NCBI GenBank assembly: GCA_000827265.1
Contig: KN834806.1
Span: forward strand, 189,770-253,769
Reading direction: 5' to 3'
Source of the DNA: Collybiopsis luxurians FD-317 M1
Taxonomy: Eukaryota; Basidiomycota; Agaricomycetes; Agaricales; Omphalotaceae
Length of the DNA stretch: 64,000 nt
The notes under the pieces were generated by a model. The model did not search any database. It worked only from the letters and a program-made list of their open reading frames with translations, and was not told the DNA's origin. Positions 37,658 to 49,634 of this stretch are shown one piece after another. Position 1 is the stretch's first letter, and every line of letters starts with the position of its first letter. The position numbers were made by a program, and so were the translations under genes.

Positions 37658-38752
37658 ATGCCCACATCAGATAGAAGCAGTAGCACCAATGGTTCTCATC
37701 GACAACGGCGACGTAAGTCGCCAGTTTCGATGTACAGAATGGACTACAACCTGGCAGCTGCACCCAAACAACCTCGGCCACTGATAAAAATTGAGCCTAG
37801 CCCGAAACCGAAACCAAAGTCGAGGGACCGCGCTGGAAGTGCCTCAACGGACCACTACTCTTCGCGTTCCCCCTCATATTACGAGAGCTCTCAACGATCC
37901 GTGGCATCGACTTCGACCCCGAGCTTCAATAGCAGCACTAAGAGCTCAAAGAGTATACTATCATTCTCCCTTCCTCGATTCCTCAATAAGCGTTACAAGT
38001 CTTCCCCTACCACTACCACTGTTTTCGAACCCCCAGATGACCCCACTACTCCAACCCCGATCTCGCTTCTTCCGTCTTCACCTGAGATGGAAGCAAAAGC
38101 GATTTTACATCCCCTTGGAGACGAACTCGATCCCCCTGATGAAGATAGGTCTGAAACAACCGTGACAGACGACAACGAGATTGTCGAGGTGCGACGCGAA
38201 CCTCCACAGGGTCATGTCACTTTCCAAACACATTCGCGGCGCACTAGCCTGACACTACCTGTCATTCCTGCACTGGAAGAAATCCTGGAACAACGCCCAT
38301 TGTCACCAGAATCTCCTCCCCCAAATCGTCCATCTCGCAATCCAAAGCGACCTAAAACGGCTCCCTCTAGATCGATGTCCTTTAGCTTTACTCATCCTAA
38401 TCCCTCATTACCCACACCACCTTCTCCATCTGGTGCCCTGAATAAGGTTCCCAGGCCATCTACGGCTCAACAACCTTTGGAAACGAGAAAGGTCGAATCT
38501 CCGGCATCCTCTTTAACACGATCTTCTTCAATTTCTCACTCCATGATGTTGGTACCTCCACGGCCTGATTCGCCATTTATTGATTCAATTACTTCCTCAC
38601 AAAATATCTTTGCCGCTGCATTTAGCTCATCTGACAAATCATCGTCACCCACCCTGACCGTCGCTAGACGCGAAAGAGGGCAAGGGTGGAGTGGAGAGTG
38701 GAATCGGGGCGATATGCAGGAGATTATACAACAACTAAGGCAGTTGAAGTGA
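37658..38752 (+). CDS. Ser/Pro-rich disordered protein with conserved C-terminal tail
   Basis: Open frame of 364 residues from ATG 37658 (MPTSDRSSSTN). The frame extends a little further upstream but without an ATG, and a CAG just before suggests a spliced leader. It is rich in Ser, Pro and basic residues, with many SP and RxxS sites that kinases could use. The end, RRERGQGWSGEWNRGDMQEI then QQLRQLK, resembles a conserved tail I have seen on basidiomycete hypothetical proteins and is the only ordered-looking part. There is no signal peptide or membrane segment. The function is unknown. Confidence 0.7.
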   Translation: MPTSDRSSSTNGSHRQRRRKSPVSMYRMDYNLAAAPKQPRPLIKIEPSPKPKPKSRDRAGSASTDHYSSRSPSYYESSQRSVASTSTPSFNSSTKSSKSILSFSLPRFLNKRYKSSPTTTTVFEPPDDPTTPTPISLLPSSPEMEAKAILHPLGDELDPPDEDRSETTVTDDNEIVEVRREPPQGHVTFQTHSRRTSLTLPVIPALEEILEQRPLSPESPPPNRPSRNPKRPKTAPSRSMSFSFTHPNPSLPTPPSPSGALNKVPRPSTAQQPLETRKVESPASSLTRSSSISHSMMLVPPRPDSPFIDSITSSQNIFAAAFSSSDKSSSPTLTVARRERGQGWSGEWNRGDMQEIIQQLRQLK

Positions 38753-39485
38753 CATTGTTCCTTTGATTCTATTTGGTATATTATTCACGCGGAAGATGGG
38801 ATCTTTTTTGTTTTGTGAGTTTTTCAATTCTGCTCTGCTCTGCGTCTGCATTACTGATATTAATTCATCTCACCAAAGGATCATGGGATCATTATGAATG
38901 TCGATCTATCCATCAGCCGAGGCGATCCTTAACTTTCCTTAATTAAGCTCTGAGAGCCCTAATTGCCCGGTAAAAGAGAACCAGTCCACTTTTGGTGATT
39001 CGCCAAACGATGGTCAGCACCTGTAGTACGCGCACTCGATATAGGCAAAATTTGGTAGTCTGACTCAAAGTGAGCGTACTCGGTAAATACGTGTCAACTT
39101 GTCAAGTCTCTCCTTTCCGCATACCTGTTGTCCGCTCCTTCGTTTAATTGCTCCATTCCAAGTATGTAGCTTTATCCTATCCATCAAATACATGATTCAT
39201 TCCCGCCTATGTATGTACCACCTGCTACAGCACTATGTGGTCATCGCTGTCTTCTTATCTCCGCCCAAATCATTTGACGGGTATCCATGTAGCTACCTCT
39301 AATGTTCTCTCCCGTTATAATCAGAGGGATGCGATCCACTTGTCAAATCAAACTGAGTGAGATGGACGGCATTCCGGTCCTTGCCTCTGCCTGTAGGAAT
39401 CAACCACATATATAGTCTTTTTGTATTTCCACATGATCCGAAATTGGAAGACTCACGAAATCACACATCTGGCTATTTCCGTACC
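38753..39485. other. Intergenic between convergent genes
   Basis: About 730 bp of 3' flanks. No gene or notable repeat seen. Confidence 0.5.
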
Positions 39486-40508
39486 TTAAACTTCGCAGAC
39501 CGCCCGTAACTCATCCCAAGTTCCCATCTCAAAGAACGCAGGAAGACACTTCCAAACGTCTTGACGACCTTGTGAATGCTGCCTTTTGGCATTTGACACA
39601 CATTCTAAGCAGACATTTAGCGCGTGCCACCTCGTGTACGGTCGTAAAGGATGTGGATGCCTCGAGGCTTCCAATAGATGCCATTCAGTGTGAGGACTTC
39701 GAGCGGCAGCACATAATAGATTGGTGCATGTAAGGGCCGGTTTGAAGCCAAGCAGAAACGAGTGTGAAAAACTCATCTCGGCATACCGGAGTCTCTCTCT
39801 GCCAACCAGACATACGGTCTTTTGCTGCCAGGATATGTCGCCCGGTTTATCCTCGAGGATGCGGCTAGAAGGTAGGCGAGCGAGGCAATAAAATGCGAAC
39901 GGTAGTACAATCGGAACGTCCGTTTCTTGAGCCAACCGAATGGCACGCATTATGACGTTGCTTTTGAGATGTTTAGAAGACAATTTACCTCGGGACGCTC
40001 GGGCATCATAATCTTCCAGCGTGGCAGGGAGTGTACGTGTAAAGAGAGTTATACACTTGCGGCGAAGGGATTGGATCACGTATTTTGAACTCAAGTGTAG
40101 TATCCCCATGATAAAATTTAGAATGTCGTCAAGTTCAGCATCGGCGGGAAAGTCGTCAAAATGACTTGCATTCAAAGCATATCAGAGGATCACAAGGCGG
40201 GGAGAAAGGAGATAGGCGCACGATGGATTGTACAGAGCATTTAGAAGATCACGGAAATCTTTTGAGCGATCGTGTAGCTGTACGATTGGACAACCTTCAA
40301 TAGTATCTTGAAGTTGATTGTTATCTGGCTGGGGCAGAGTAAAAAGCGTGGAAAAAATTTCCGAGCTGTTGGAGAGGACCGTCTGATGAACACGGAAATG
40401 GGTGTCTTCGACCCACAAAACAATGGAGCCATCGTAGAACCAGAATTTTTCGTCCTTTGTGGCTACATCCGACACTCTTGGCGTTATTGAAACTGGTTCC
40501 TCGCCCAT
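39486..40508 (-). CDS. BTB/POZ-domain protein
   Basis: Exons 40508-40222 and 40164-39486 encode 321 residues. The N-terminal BTB fold reads FYDGSIVLWVEDTHFRVHQT, then VLSNSSEIFSTLFTLPQP, then GCPIVQLHDRSKDFRDLLNA, followed by a helical region (ILNFIMGILHLSSKYVIQSL then RRKCI) typical of the large mushroom BTB family. The C-terminal part has CNLLCAAARSPHTEW-like segments rather than MATH or Kelch repeats. Such proteins may act as dimerising adaptors, some for CUL3 ligases; here that is family-level inference. The 5' end was copied during a local duplication, leaving a dead fragment at 43927-44008. Confidence 0.88.
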
Positions 40509-42141
40509 TGAGCCTGAGAGAGGTTAATGAAGCGGGAAGAGAATTGAAAACGAGCGTCTAACTGGAAATTTTCCCAGCGTCATACGCTCTCACGGGTCCA
40601 AGCGTTGTCTACCAGACGCCCGGAGGCAAAGTATGCCGACATGGCTAAAAAAAATCTTATATATAACTTGTGAATAAGAAGTATTACCAGGGGTATTCCA
40701 TTTTATACAAACATTACATGATCCCATGTCTTGAGGTTCACCCAAGGTTCACCATGGAAGGTCCCGCAAAATCGGCATAGCATCTGGTACCAATCATGAA
40801 ATGAATGAGTCTCTATAAGCTAGAATTGCCATTTTCGGTGAATATTCTCACAATAAAGACGCTTTGCAACGGCTCACTTGGGCCGGATAGAACCATTTTC
40901 CCTTCCTTGCCTTCTGCCAGCCTGTCAACAACGGCCATTGGCCATGCTTGGATCTCCCGATGTAGACAAGTCAATCCAACACTTGCCCGTTATTCTAAAA
41001 GTTAGATTTACAAACTGTTGCCAGTTCATAACCCGCATCGTATATATGGACTATAACGGGGATTTATGAAGTCAATTAAAAGCGTACATTTACACGCCGG
41101 AGAATGTTCGATGTAGAAAGATTTCTGCTTAAATGACATTCAGTGTCAATTAAAAATGTGGTGCAGTACCATCTAGATGACTGTACAATGGGGAAAGAAA
41201 CTGGATCAGCTCGGAAGAAAGGGGGATTTGTGTCAAATGAAGATGGGGAAGATTCATGATTAATCTCAACAACGAAGGAAACTGCATCAACGCAAATAAG
41301 AATTAATAAATGCAGCTCAAATCAAATAGATACTGTTAGTACAATGATTATCCGCAGGATGTAAACCGAGGTCAAGCTCGATCGCCCTGGCGATATGACA
41401 TGGATTTTTGGATGTTGAAGGTACCTTCATCATTCCATACCTGGTACGGGTGGAGATAGCTCTCTGCATCGCTATGCTCAATGAATATAGGAAATTACAA
41501 AGCCTGAAACCGGCCTAGCATGTCCCCTCAGTCCTAATTTCGTACAACCGATGAAGTACCCATTGATCTAACTAGAATAACTCCAGCAACCTCGCCAATT
41601 CCGAATCCCTAAAGTCTGTTGTGAGTAGGTTAAACCAAAGTGATATGAAAGCCCTGGCCCACTAGGCCTGTGCATCTAAAGGGTCTTCAGCAAACAAATT
41701 CCTGGAACACTCCGTGATTTCTGCATTGACAGATCCATCTGGCGGCCGTTGCCAGAGAGATGAACAGTCAATGAAGCCCAGGAAGGAATTGAAGAGTCCT
41801 GAATCTTTTGCATCAGAGCGTGCGCCGTCTATATGACGAACAAGTATTTGGTCTCTGTGCGCGCCACATGTACATGCGCGTTCGAGACGCACCCAATTAA
41901 TCGCCTATTAGGCCTTGCTCCTCAGCAAAAGAGGGCACAGATGGAAAGAGGTTACGCAAAGCCTTCAAAAGATATATATACTTACCTAGACCATAATCGA
42001 AATTCGAAGTTCTTAGTCCACACGCAGAAGTCGGACGTACGTGTCACGAGAATTGCACATGACTCTTAGCTCCTTTCTTCCGCCCCCTCATTCTTCACAA
42101 AGAAAGCCACTTTATCCAACGCTCCCTTCACCTGCCTAAGT
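40509..42141. other. Intergenic, promoters of BTB and DUF7918 genes
   Basis: Divergent promoter region. A TA-rich TATA-like run lies about 165 bp before the DUF7918 start (near 41970-41980). No coding signal seen. Confidence 0.45.
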
Positions 42142-43289
42142 ATGCCAATATTCAAAACTTTCTCTGCATCTGTCGTGGTTGATGGCAAACCTTTGGACGA
42201 GTATAATATTGAAACTTCAAATAGAGATGATGGAGTGACCATCGTTACTTGCTGGATTCCCTCGGAAGCGGGCAAGGTAAGCTTATATTTGCTGCGACTC
42301 TGATTGCTCTCAGATCTCATTTTGCAGAATTATCAAGTTCACTGGTCCGACACGCGTTTGAAGCATGCGATTGATGGTAAAGTATACGTGGATGGGCATT
42401 ATTGTGGACGCAAATTTCTTCGACGGAAAGAAAGAATCACGAAAAAAGAAGGGATTCGGGATTCTCCAACTTCCATGAAACTCTTCAAATTCTCGCCTCT
42501 GAGTATGACAGGTGCGCAGGACCTCAGGATTGCGTGATGGCTATTTCTGAAATGCATCCATTTTCAGACGATGATGAAACCTCCATGATCGAGATGCCTC
42601 ACAAGACTGGACAGATAGAATTGCATATCCAATATTGGCATATATCGAGAAGTGGGAAAAAGCAAGTTCCCTCGGTACGACCTTTGCCTGTTCAGCAGAT
42701 ATTCAATGAAAAGGCAAAGAAAGGGATTGATCACCAAACGAGGTACGTACTGCGTGAATCTTCGTCGTACATGTATGTAAGGGATGCACATGTTCCCTTC
42801 TAGCTTCTCTGAAACTGTATATGATACACGTTCAAAGCTTACTCGCGGCGGGAGGCCCATCGGGAAATGTTTTCTTGAATTTCACTTTCGATACCGGCCA
42901 CTAGGTTCCTCGATTTCGAGTCTAAGGTTATCGCTCTCGTACTTATTGGGTTATGCCTAGACATCCTCCGTGCCCATGGCTTTGCGCCGCTTCAAGCGGC
43001 TAACCAATCTCCTCGACTGGGCAAACGTCCCCGCTCGCCTTCCTTTGTGGAAGATGTCAAGCCTCAAGTTGCAGATGTTATCAAGAAATCAGATGACGAA
43101 GGTCCACGAAGGGAGATGGAGAGATTACAAGTTCGTCATTTATGGCTCCTAACGGCCGCATTCCTGCTGAAGTTTGCATAGGGGCGCACGAATGAACTGA
43201 GAGGGGAGAATTCAACCGCGAGGCACAGGAAGAAAATCAAACGTGAACCGGACGAACCACATATGAAGATGGAACCTTCGGCGACTTGA
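42142..43289 (+). CDS. DUF7918-type protein, copy 1
   Basis: Six exons, 42142-42276, 42328-42511, 42568-42742, 42804-42904, 42961-43130 and 43182-43289, give 290 residues. Family signatures are VVVDGKPLDEYNIETS, CWIPSEAGKNYQVHWSD, VYVDGHYCGRKF, IELHIQYWHIS and FHFRYRPLDILRAHGFAP, as in basidiomycete DUF7918 proteins. The beta-rich core spans about residues 1-210; a basic, Ser/Pro-rich tail with RLGKRPRSPS and a short coiled-coil stretch follows. The biochemical role of DUF7918 is unknown. The last intron is only 51 bp; retaining it would end the protein at 43181. Compared with copy 2, a small deletion shortens the extreme C terminus. Exon structure is identical to copy 2. Confidence 0.82.
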
Positions 43290-43926
43290 CACGGTGGGGC
43301 TAGCACCGTGACATGAGATTTCCAATCAACTTTTTGGTGAACAAAGGATCTAATGCAGAATTGGGGGGTGCTATCTTCTCGATTTGATTCGGCTGTATTT
43401 TGGTTGCGTGTGTATTCCTTTTGTACTTGACTAGCATGTGCATTTATCACCCGCTGTGTTATCCTGGTTTAGCGCTTGCGACGCGAATGTAGACTATACT
43501 GTGATGCAAAAATTCTTACTGCCTTTCAGATCCGCTAGTGTAACATCGAGGTTGAATCTGCTACAACAGAGTTTTGGTACAACTGATCATTTAGAGGGAG
43601 AAAGATGTGTCCATCGCAGAGAGGAGACACAAGATGACTTGGAAAATTCGAGAATGAAAACTCATTTCATCTGAGGGAACAGGACTCGGAGGTAAATGCT
43701 TGTGGCCAGAGTGAGGGCATGAGAAACACAGCGTTACAGCTGCGCCAAAGGGGGCGTCGCATTTGATCGCATGAAGATAAACAGAAAATAAAGATGTAAA
43801 TAATTAAAGAGAAGTCGTCAAGTGACCCCCTGGATAAGATCTATACTGGAGTTCTCTGACCTACGAGCGTTCTCGAAAACGTATGGACTATAAGTCTAAA
43901 CAAATTGGACCCGCATAACAAGAGTG

Positions 43927-44008
43927 AGCCATCGTAGAACTAAAGTTGTTCGTTCCTTGTGGCTACATCCGACACTCTTGGTTTTATTGAAACTGGTTCC
44001 TCTCCCAT
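43927..44008 (-). pseudogene. Dead 5' fragment of the BTB gene
   Basis: Copies the first 27 or so codons of the BTB gene at 39486-40508 (MGEEPVSI, then PRVSDVAT) plus its upstream sequence. An in-frame stop follows after about 23 codons, and nothing downstream continues the BTB domain. Confidence 0.8.
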
Positions 44009-44629
44009 TGGACCTGAGAGACGGTGATGGAGCAGGAAGAAAATTGAAAGCGAGCATCTAAATGAAAATCTCTCCAGCGCCCTACGCTCTCCAGTCTCAC
44101 GGGCCCAAGCGTTGTCTACCAGGCGCCCAGAGCAGAGGCAAAGTACGTTAACGAGACTAAGAGATCTAGAGACCTAACAGCAAAATCCCTTGCATAACTT
44201 GTGAAACGGTAAGGAGGGTCTTCAGCGAACGAATTCTTGGAACACCCCGTGATAACTGCATGGACGGATCCTTCCGGCGGCCATTTTCAGAGAGATGGAC
44301 AGTCAACGAAGCCCGTTTAGCAGTTCAAGAGTCCCGGTCCATTCGCATCAGAGCGTGCGCCGCGTAGACAATTATTTGGCGCCCATGTATGTGCCCAACA
44401 TACTTGACTAAGCCTTGCTCCCCAGTAAAAGATAGGAGGAGGCTACGGAAAGCCTTCAAAGGATATACATACTTACCATAATTGAAGTTCTTTGTCCATG
44501 CGTACAGTCGAGACGTGTCACGGGAACGTTCCACATGACTCTTAGCTCCTTTCTTCCGTCCCCCCTCTTCGGCCACCCCATCATCTTCACAAAGTAACTG
44601 TGTCCAACGCCCCCTTCACCTGCCCAACT

Positions 44630-45805
44630 ATGCCAGTATTCAAATCTTTCTCTGCATCTATCGTGGTCGATGGCAAGCCTTTGGACGAGTATAATATTGA
44701 AACTTCAAATAGAGACGACGGAGTGACCATTGTTGCTTGTTGGATTCCCTCGGAAGCGGGCAAGGTAAGCTTATGTTTGCTACGACTTTGATTGCTCTCA
44801 GATCTCATGCGGTAGAATTATCAAGTTCACTGGTCCGACACGCGTTTGAAGCATGCGATTGATGGTCAAGTATACGTGGACGGGCATTTTTGTGGAGGCA
44901 GAGTTCTTCAGCGGAAAGACAAATTTGCGAGAAAGAAAGGCCTCCGGGATTCTCCAACTTCCGTCAAACTCTTTCAATTCTCTCCTCTGAGTATGACAGG
45001 TGTGCTGGACCTCGGAATTCCCCTGTATGAAAGCTGTTTCTGAAATGCTTCTTAGAGAATGATGAAGCCTCCATGATCGAGATGCCTCACACCATTGGAC
45101 AGATAGAATTGCATATTCAATATTGGCATGTATCGAGAAGCGGGAAAACGAAACTTCCCTCGGCACGACCCTTACCTGTTCAGCAGATATTCAGTGAAAA
45201 GGCAAAGAAGGGGATTGATCACCAAACGAGGTACGCGAATATTCGTCGTACATGGATGTAGCAAGTCTTAAGGATGCACATGCACTTTTCTAGCTTCTCT
45301 GAAACTGTATATGATACACGACCGAAGCATACTCGTATTGGGAAGCCCATCGGGGAATGTTTTCTTCAATTCCACTTTCGATACCGGCCCCTGGGTACTT
45401 CAACTCTCAAGATTATGACAATCGCTTTCGTACTTATTGTGCCATGCCCAGACATCCTCCGCGCCCATGGAATCGCGCCGAAAGCAGCCAACCAATCTTC
45501 TCGACTAGGCAAACGACCCCGCTCGCCTTCTCATGTGGAAGATGTCAAACCTCAAATTCCAGACATTATCGAGGTATCGGATGACGACAATCCGCAGAGG
45601 GAGATGGAGAGATTACAGGTCCGTCATTTTATGGCTCGTAACACCCGCATTCCTGCTGAAGTCTGCATAGGGGCGCGTGGACGAACTCAGAGCGAAGAAG
45701 TCAAGCGTGAGAGACAGGAAGAAAATCAAACACGAACCGGACGGACCACATATCAAGATGGAATCTTCTTCGTCTGGTCCGGTCACCATCGACTTGACAT
45801 GGTAG
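44630..45805 (+). CDS. DUF7918-type protein, copy 2
   Basis: Exons 44630-44764, 44816-44999, 45056-45230, 45294-45394, 45452-45618 and 45671-45805 give 298 residues, with lengths of the first four exons identical to copy 1. The core carries IVVDGKPLDEYNIETS, CWIPSEAGKNYQVHWSD and RYRPLDILRAHGIAPKAANQ. After splicing the last intron, the tail reads REMERLQGRVDELRAKK, then a basic segment and a final VTIDLTW; that frame is conserved in copy 1, which supports the splice. If the intron is retained the frame stays open to 45855 and a different tail results. The function is unknown. The shared unit includes the promoter, so both copies may be expressed. Confidence 0.83.
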
Positions 45806-46483
45806 GTCTAGAACATAAGTTAATGGATCAATTTTTTCGTGAACTAAGGATCTAACACAGAACTGGAAAGCGCCACCTTCTCGATTTGTGGCTGTATTTT
45901 ACTTGTGTGTGTGTATCCCTTTTGTACTGGACTATGTGCACTTTGATTATGATACCCGCTGTGTCATCCTAGTACGCGAATGTAGACTATACTGTGATGC
46001 AAAAAAATTCTTACCGCCGTTCAGATTCCCTAGTGTGACATCAAGGTCGAATCTGCTGCAAGAGAGCTTTGAGGCAAGTGAGCATTGACACTGACAGGCA
46101 AATTGTGGGCGGGAACAGGAAGCGAGAAAGACCCATCCGCTGTAGGAAAATAGAACTCGTACGGAAAAGAGTATATGCCTGTGGCATATCGAGTCAATGT
46201 GAGGGTATGCGAGGTATGCGAGGTATGCAAGGCACAGCGCTGGCGCTACGCCAACGGGGATCACATCTGTTTGCATGAAACTAGAAGGGAAAGGGAGAGG
46301 AGAAAGGTAATCAGACCTATGCTTTTAGCAGATGCTCGTAGTTTCGAGTGATCGGAGAACTGTAGCGAGTAGATTTTATCTAGGAGGTCACCCTTACTAG
46401 AAGCTGGATAAGAATCTAAGCGACTCGGACCCGTTAACGCAAGTCTAGGCAGCAACGGCAACCAGGGCAAACGACCAACATTT

Positions 46484-46494
46484 GTATATATTTA
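46484..46494 (+). promoter_or_regulatory. Possible TATA box
   Basis: GTATATATTTA about 145 bp upstream of the start codon at 46640. Confidence 0.4.
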
Positions 46495-46639
46495 GAGCTC
46501 CCTCAGTCAGAAATCCCCCAGCTGGTCTACACCCAACGCTCTTTGCTGGTCAAAGAGAACATTTTGCCTCGATTCGTCGTCCATCTTCTCCCTCTGTACT
46601 CGAACGTCACTTTTTTCGACAGTCCTTGCTGTTTTGATA

Positions 46640-47192
46640 ATGCGTCTCAATACCGCTTACATTCTCGTCACAGCCGTAGCTTCGGTGTCCTCTATGGTAA
46701 ACGCGGTTCCAACTTTTGGGGTGAGTTACAGTTATAGTCCAACTAATGGGTTTCTTATACTCGATGCCCTTACATTTTAAGACCCCACACGATATACGGG
46801 CCATCCCTGTTGGCAACAACAACCCCTCATCCGCACGTCCAACGTTCGCAATCAAATTCACCACCAAGACGACGTCCGATGCGCACGACATATTTGCGAT
46901 GAATACCGAGACGTGGATCCGACAGTTCATGTCCCGCCCACGGGTGAAGCAAAATCTAGGTCAAGATTTTGATCTCCATTTCAGTAACCATAATGCGGAG
47001 AAGAACAAAGTCGAGTTTGTAGTGACAGGTCCCAGTTACAAATGCCCCTGTAAGGGCGAGCTGGATCCAAATTCCGCTCCAGGCAGGGGTAAACAGCCGG
47101 TGAAGGGAGAGAAGCAGAAGCAGGTCTTTAAGGAGATCATGTTGATGGATAAGAACGGGAACATTATAGATGATACTTGGACGGAGGATTGA
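46640..47192 (+). CDS. Small secreted protein
   Basis: Exons 46640-46720 and 46782-47192 encode 163 residues. The first exon is almost exactly a signal peptide (MRLNTAYILVTAVASVSSMV, then NA before VPTFG), so the mature protein begins near residue 23. The mature part is basic and Lys/Asn-rich with blocks RPTFAIKFTTKTTSDAHDIF and VEFVVTGPSYKCPCKGELDP; the CPC pair are its only cysteines, and the end is acidic (DDTWTED). I recognise no family. Secretion is inferred from the leader. A role such as an effector or a wall protein cannot be decided from sequence. Confidence 0.78.
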
Positions 47193-48167
47193 AGTAGGTA
47201 GATGGATACTTAGTGTCTCCCTTAGTCCTTGCTCGCATCGTACATGCCCCACACAGAGGCCAGAAATGCATTCCATCCTTCTTCCCCGCTTTGATGGAAT
47301 GTTGCTCGTAATCTGCAAAGACAGCGGCAATGATTCAGAATTTGACTCGGACTAAATCCGATTCGCAGCAGTTTGAAGTGATTCATGATCTAGAGGATTG
47401 AGTTCGTAAGCAAAGAGATCAGCGCGTTGACCGTGACACACGAAGCGAAAGTTACATACGTTAGCGAGAAATGAGCCAAAAGATCATTGCCATATCTTTC
47501 CTATGGCTTCCTTACCTCTGATGCCCTCAGGTGGGAGAAACTCGAGAGACTCATTGATGCGAGCAAATATTTCAAAAATACAAATAATGATATTTTGCTA
47601 TGTAGTACGTTTAGTAACAAATACTTAGATCCTATCGTGATAAGAAAGAAACCGTTATCAACGCGGAAGAGAACAAAGGATGTGAAAGAGCCGACTCAGG
47701 GAAAGCCTATGACCAATCGTGACGACGAAAGAAACCGTAGTCAGCGCGGCAGCATACATTTAAGTAAAAGCTGACGGAATAAAGAAATCGCATGAACTTT
47801 GGATTCCGGGGTTGAACCAAGAGAATAGACAGTTTAGAGAATCATTTTCAGGATATACTCCAAGGTTGAACTTGGTTGCCCTTGCCATGAGACAAGAATG
47901 ATTGGTATCAGGGAAAATAACCTGGGATAAAAGCTTGTAGAAAAGCTCCTCAGCAATGAGCATGGTAAGGTTGGGGTCTAGTGGCACCTTCATATTTCAG
48001 AGGCAACCGGGCGGAGTTGGACAGCATATGGCCATGCAGAGCGATAAAATCCTTGTAGCGCGCCTGCACAGTGATAGTCATGAAGGAGACTCGTCAAAAT
48101 GCGAGTCTCTTTACCCCTCCTATGCTATCAATCCTGATTACCTATGAATGATGAATTGCCCACTGAA
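47193..48167. other. Intergenic, no supported gene
   Basis: About 975 bp between convergent genes. Short open frames at 47487-47774 (+) and 47760-47993 (-) lack motifs or splice support. Confidence 0.5.
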
Positions 48168-49634
48168 TCAACCAGGATAGTTCCAACATCCCCAGGGAGC
48201 AGGCGGATAATTGAAACAACTAGCAACCATTGGGACACAGTAAGAGCTTATCCAGTGCATTGGGTACATTATTACCGGTTGAACGTAATGATAATAAACT
48301 GGGATGAAGGTAGTAATTGACCATCGAGATCGACGTTTTGGGCGAGGGAAAGTGGTTCGGGAAATGGGAGGAGAGTCGGAGAAATGCGGTGTGGAAGAAG
48401 GATGATTCATGAAAAGATTGGAAGAAGTGTGAGATTCTGATGAAGCAGCCTTATTAGGGAGATTATCATTGGAGAATATGCACTGATTGAAGATCATCGT
48501 CGTATTTGATTCATCATTGTAGGTGCTGGAGCTCATATTTCCGCCAATCGCATTAAAATGACCACCGTTAATGCTGAAATTCTCACTTGAATTAAACAAA
48601 TGCGGTGGATCCCTAAAGGGTATGTCATAAAGCCATTGCGCGAAGGTGCGAGGAAAACTCACTTGATCGGTAGATCTTCGGGGGAAGAATTTTGGGAACG
48701 TTCTAAAACTTCTGCATCGACAGACTTAGAAAGCCGCCGTCGTCGGGGAATTTCTATGTCGGCTGTCGTTGAACTCAAAGAAGAAGATGAAGAGTCTTCT
48801 ACTTGGGTTGCCACGATCTCATCGCAGACAGCGCTACTTTCAATTTTAGCTGTTGAATGACTACAGCGTACCTGTAATTGGATCAAAGTCAAAGTAAAGG
48901 GTGAGTGAGAACTTACTGAGTTTCATCCGGAGGATCCGGCATAATGTTGCTTAAATCCTTGGCCATTCGCTTCTTATTCCTCGCCTTCCTATCCTTATCC
49001 CGTACACGTTGAAGCCGATAGACATACCCTGGGTACTTCAATGCGTGCTCCTCCTTCTTTTCCTTCGCCAAATCTTCCCAATACTTCCGCTCCTTAGGCG
49101 TCAGCGACTTCCATTGCTGACTGATCGTCTTGGACAGATCAGCCTGTCGCTGCTTCTTCGTCATACCAACAGCTGCGGCTTCCTCTGCCGCCTGACGCTC
49201 CTCGCAGAGCTTGCGTCGAAAGAGAATGAAAGCATTCTCCGGTCGCTTGATATAGTCCAGAAGAGAGTAGGACGTTTTCCATATGGGTGAAGGTAATACA
49301 GATGTGAGAGATGAAGTTAGAAAAAGGGTTCGCATTAGAGGTGATGTTGTACATGATGATGAAGAAGAAATAGCGAGTGAATTGAGTTCAGGCTCGAACG
49401 GGGAATTAGGTGGCGTAAAGCAGGGACTGTCGGACAAGTCGAGGTTATGCGTGATAGGGAAAGTGAAGGCGCGTGGCGTGGGGGAGACGATCGTCAAAGC
49501 TGGAAGCCGGGGCGCGTCCGTCGTCACTTCGAGTGCTAGATAGAGGTAAGTATCAAAGTTAGAATACACTATCTCCGTCGATCTGATGACAACTCACGTC
49601 GGGGTTGGGTATCGCCCGTGCGGAGTACGGGCAT
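48168..49634 (-). CDS. HMG-box protein with NLR-like GG motif
   Basis: Four exons, 49634-49598, 49535-48917, 48860-48663 and 48612-48168, give 432 residues. An HMG-box DNA-binding domain lies at about 106-190: YIKRPENAFILFRRK, an extended loop, then QRQADLSKTISQQWKSLTPK and RKYWEDLAKEKKEEH, followed by the basic YPGYVYRLQRVRDK. It resembles the MAT/Ste11-type boxes of mushrooms with a longer first loop. From residue about 290 the third splice joins to LFNSSENFSINGGHFNAIGG, the pattern found at the N terminus of the NLR gene at 20734-25325. The C-terminal 80 residues are aromatic and Cys/Pro-rich (for example PVYYHYVQPVIMYPMHWISS). The 3' exons are joined by frame-preserving GT-AG introns; the acceptor at 48861 was chosen because only it keeps the frame. 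Confidence 0.8.

Larger units (their letters stand above)
40428..43680. repeat. Segmental duplication, unit 1
   Basis: Parent-like unit running from inside the BTB coding start through its promoter and a DUF7918 gene to its 3' flank. It matches 43927-46090 in the same orientation; about 1 kb (roughly 40645-41657) has no counterpart in unit 2. Confidence 0.8.
43927..46090. repeat. Segmental duplication, unit 2
   Basis: Direct copy of unit 1 (40428-43680) with a roughly 1-kb internal deletion that brings the BTB fragment next to the DUF7918 promoter. Divergence looks moderate, with many substitutions and small indels. Confidence 0.8.

Noticed and set aside
46201..46230. GAGGTATGC repeated three times, considered as a CRISPR-like or satellite array
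   Set aside because: Only three short direct units without spacers. It is a local slippage repeat.
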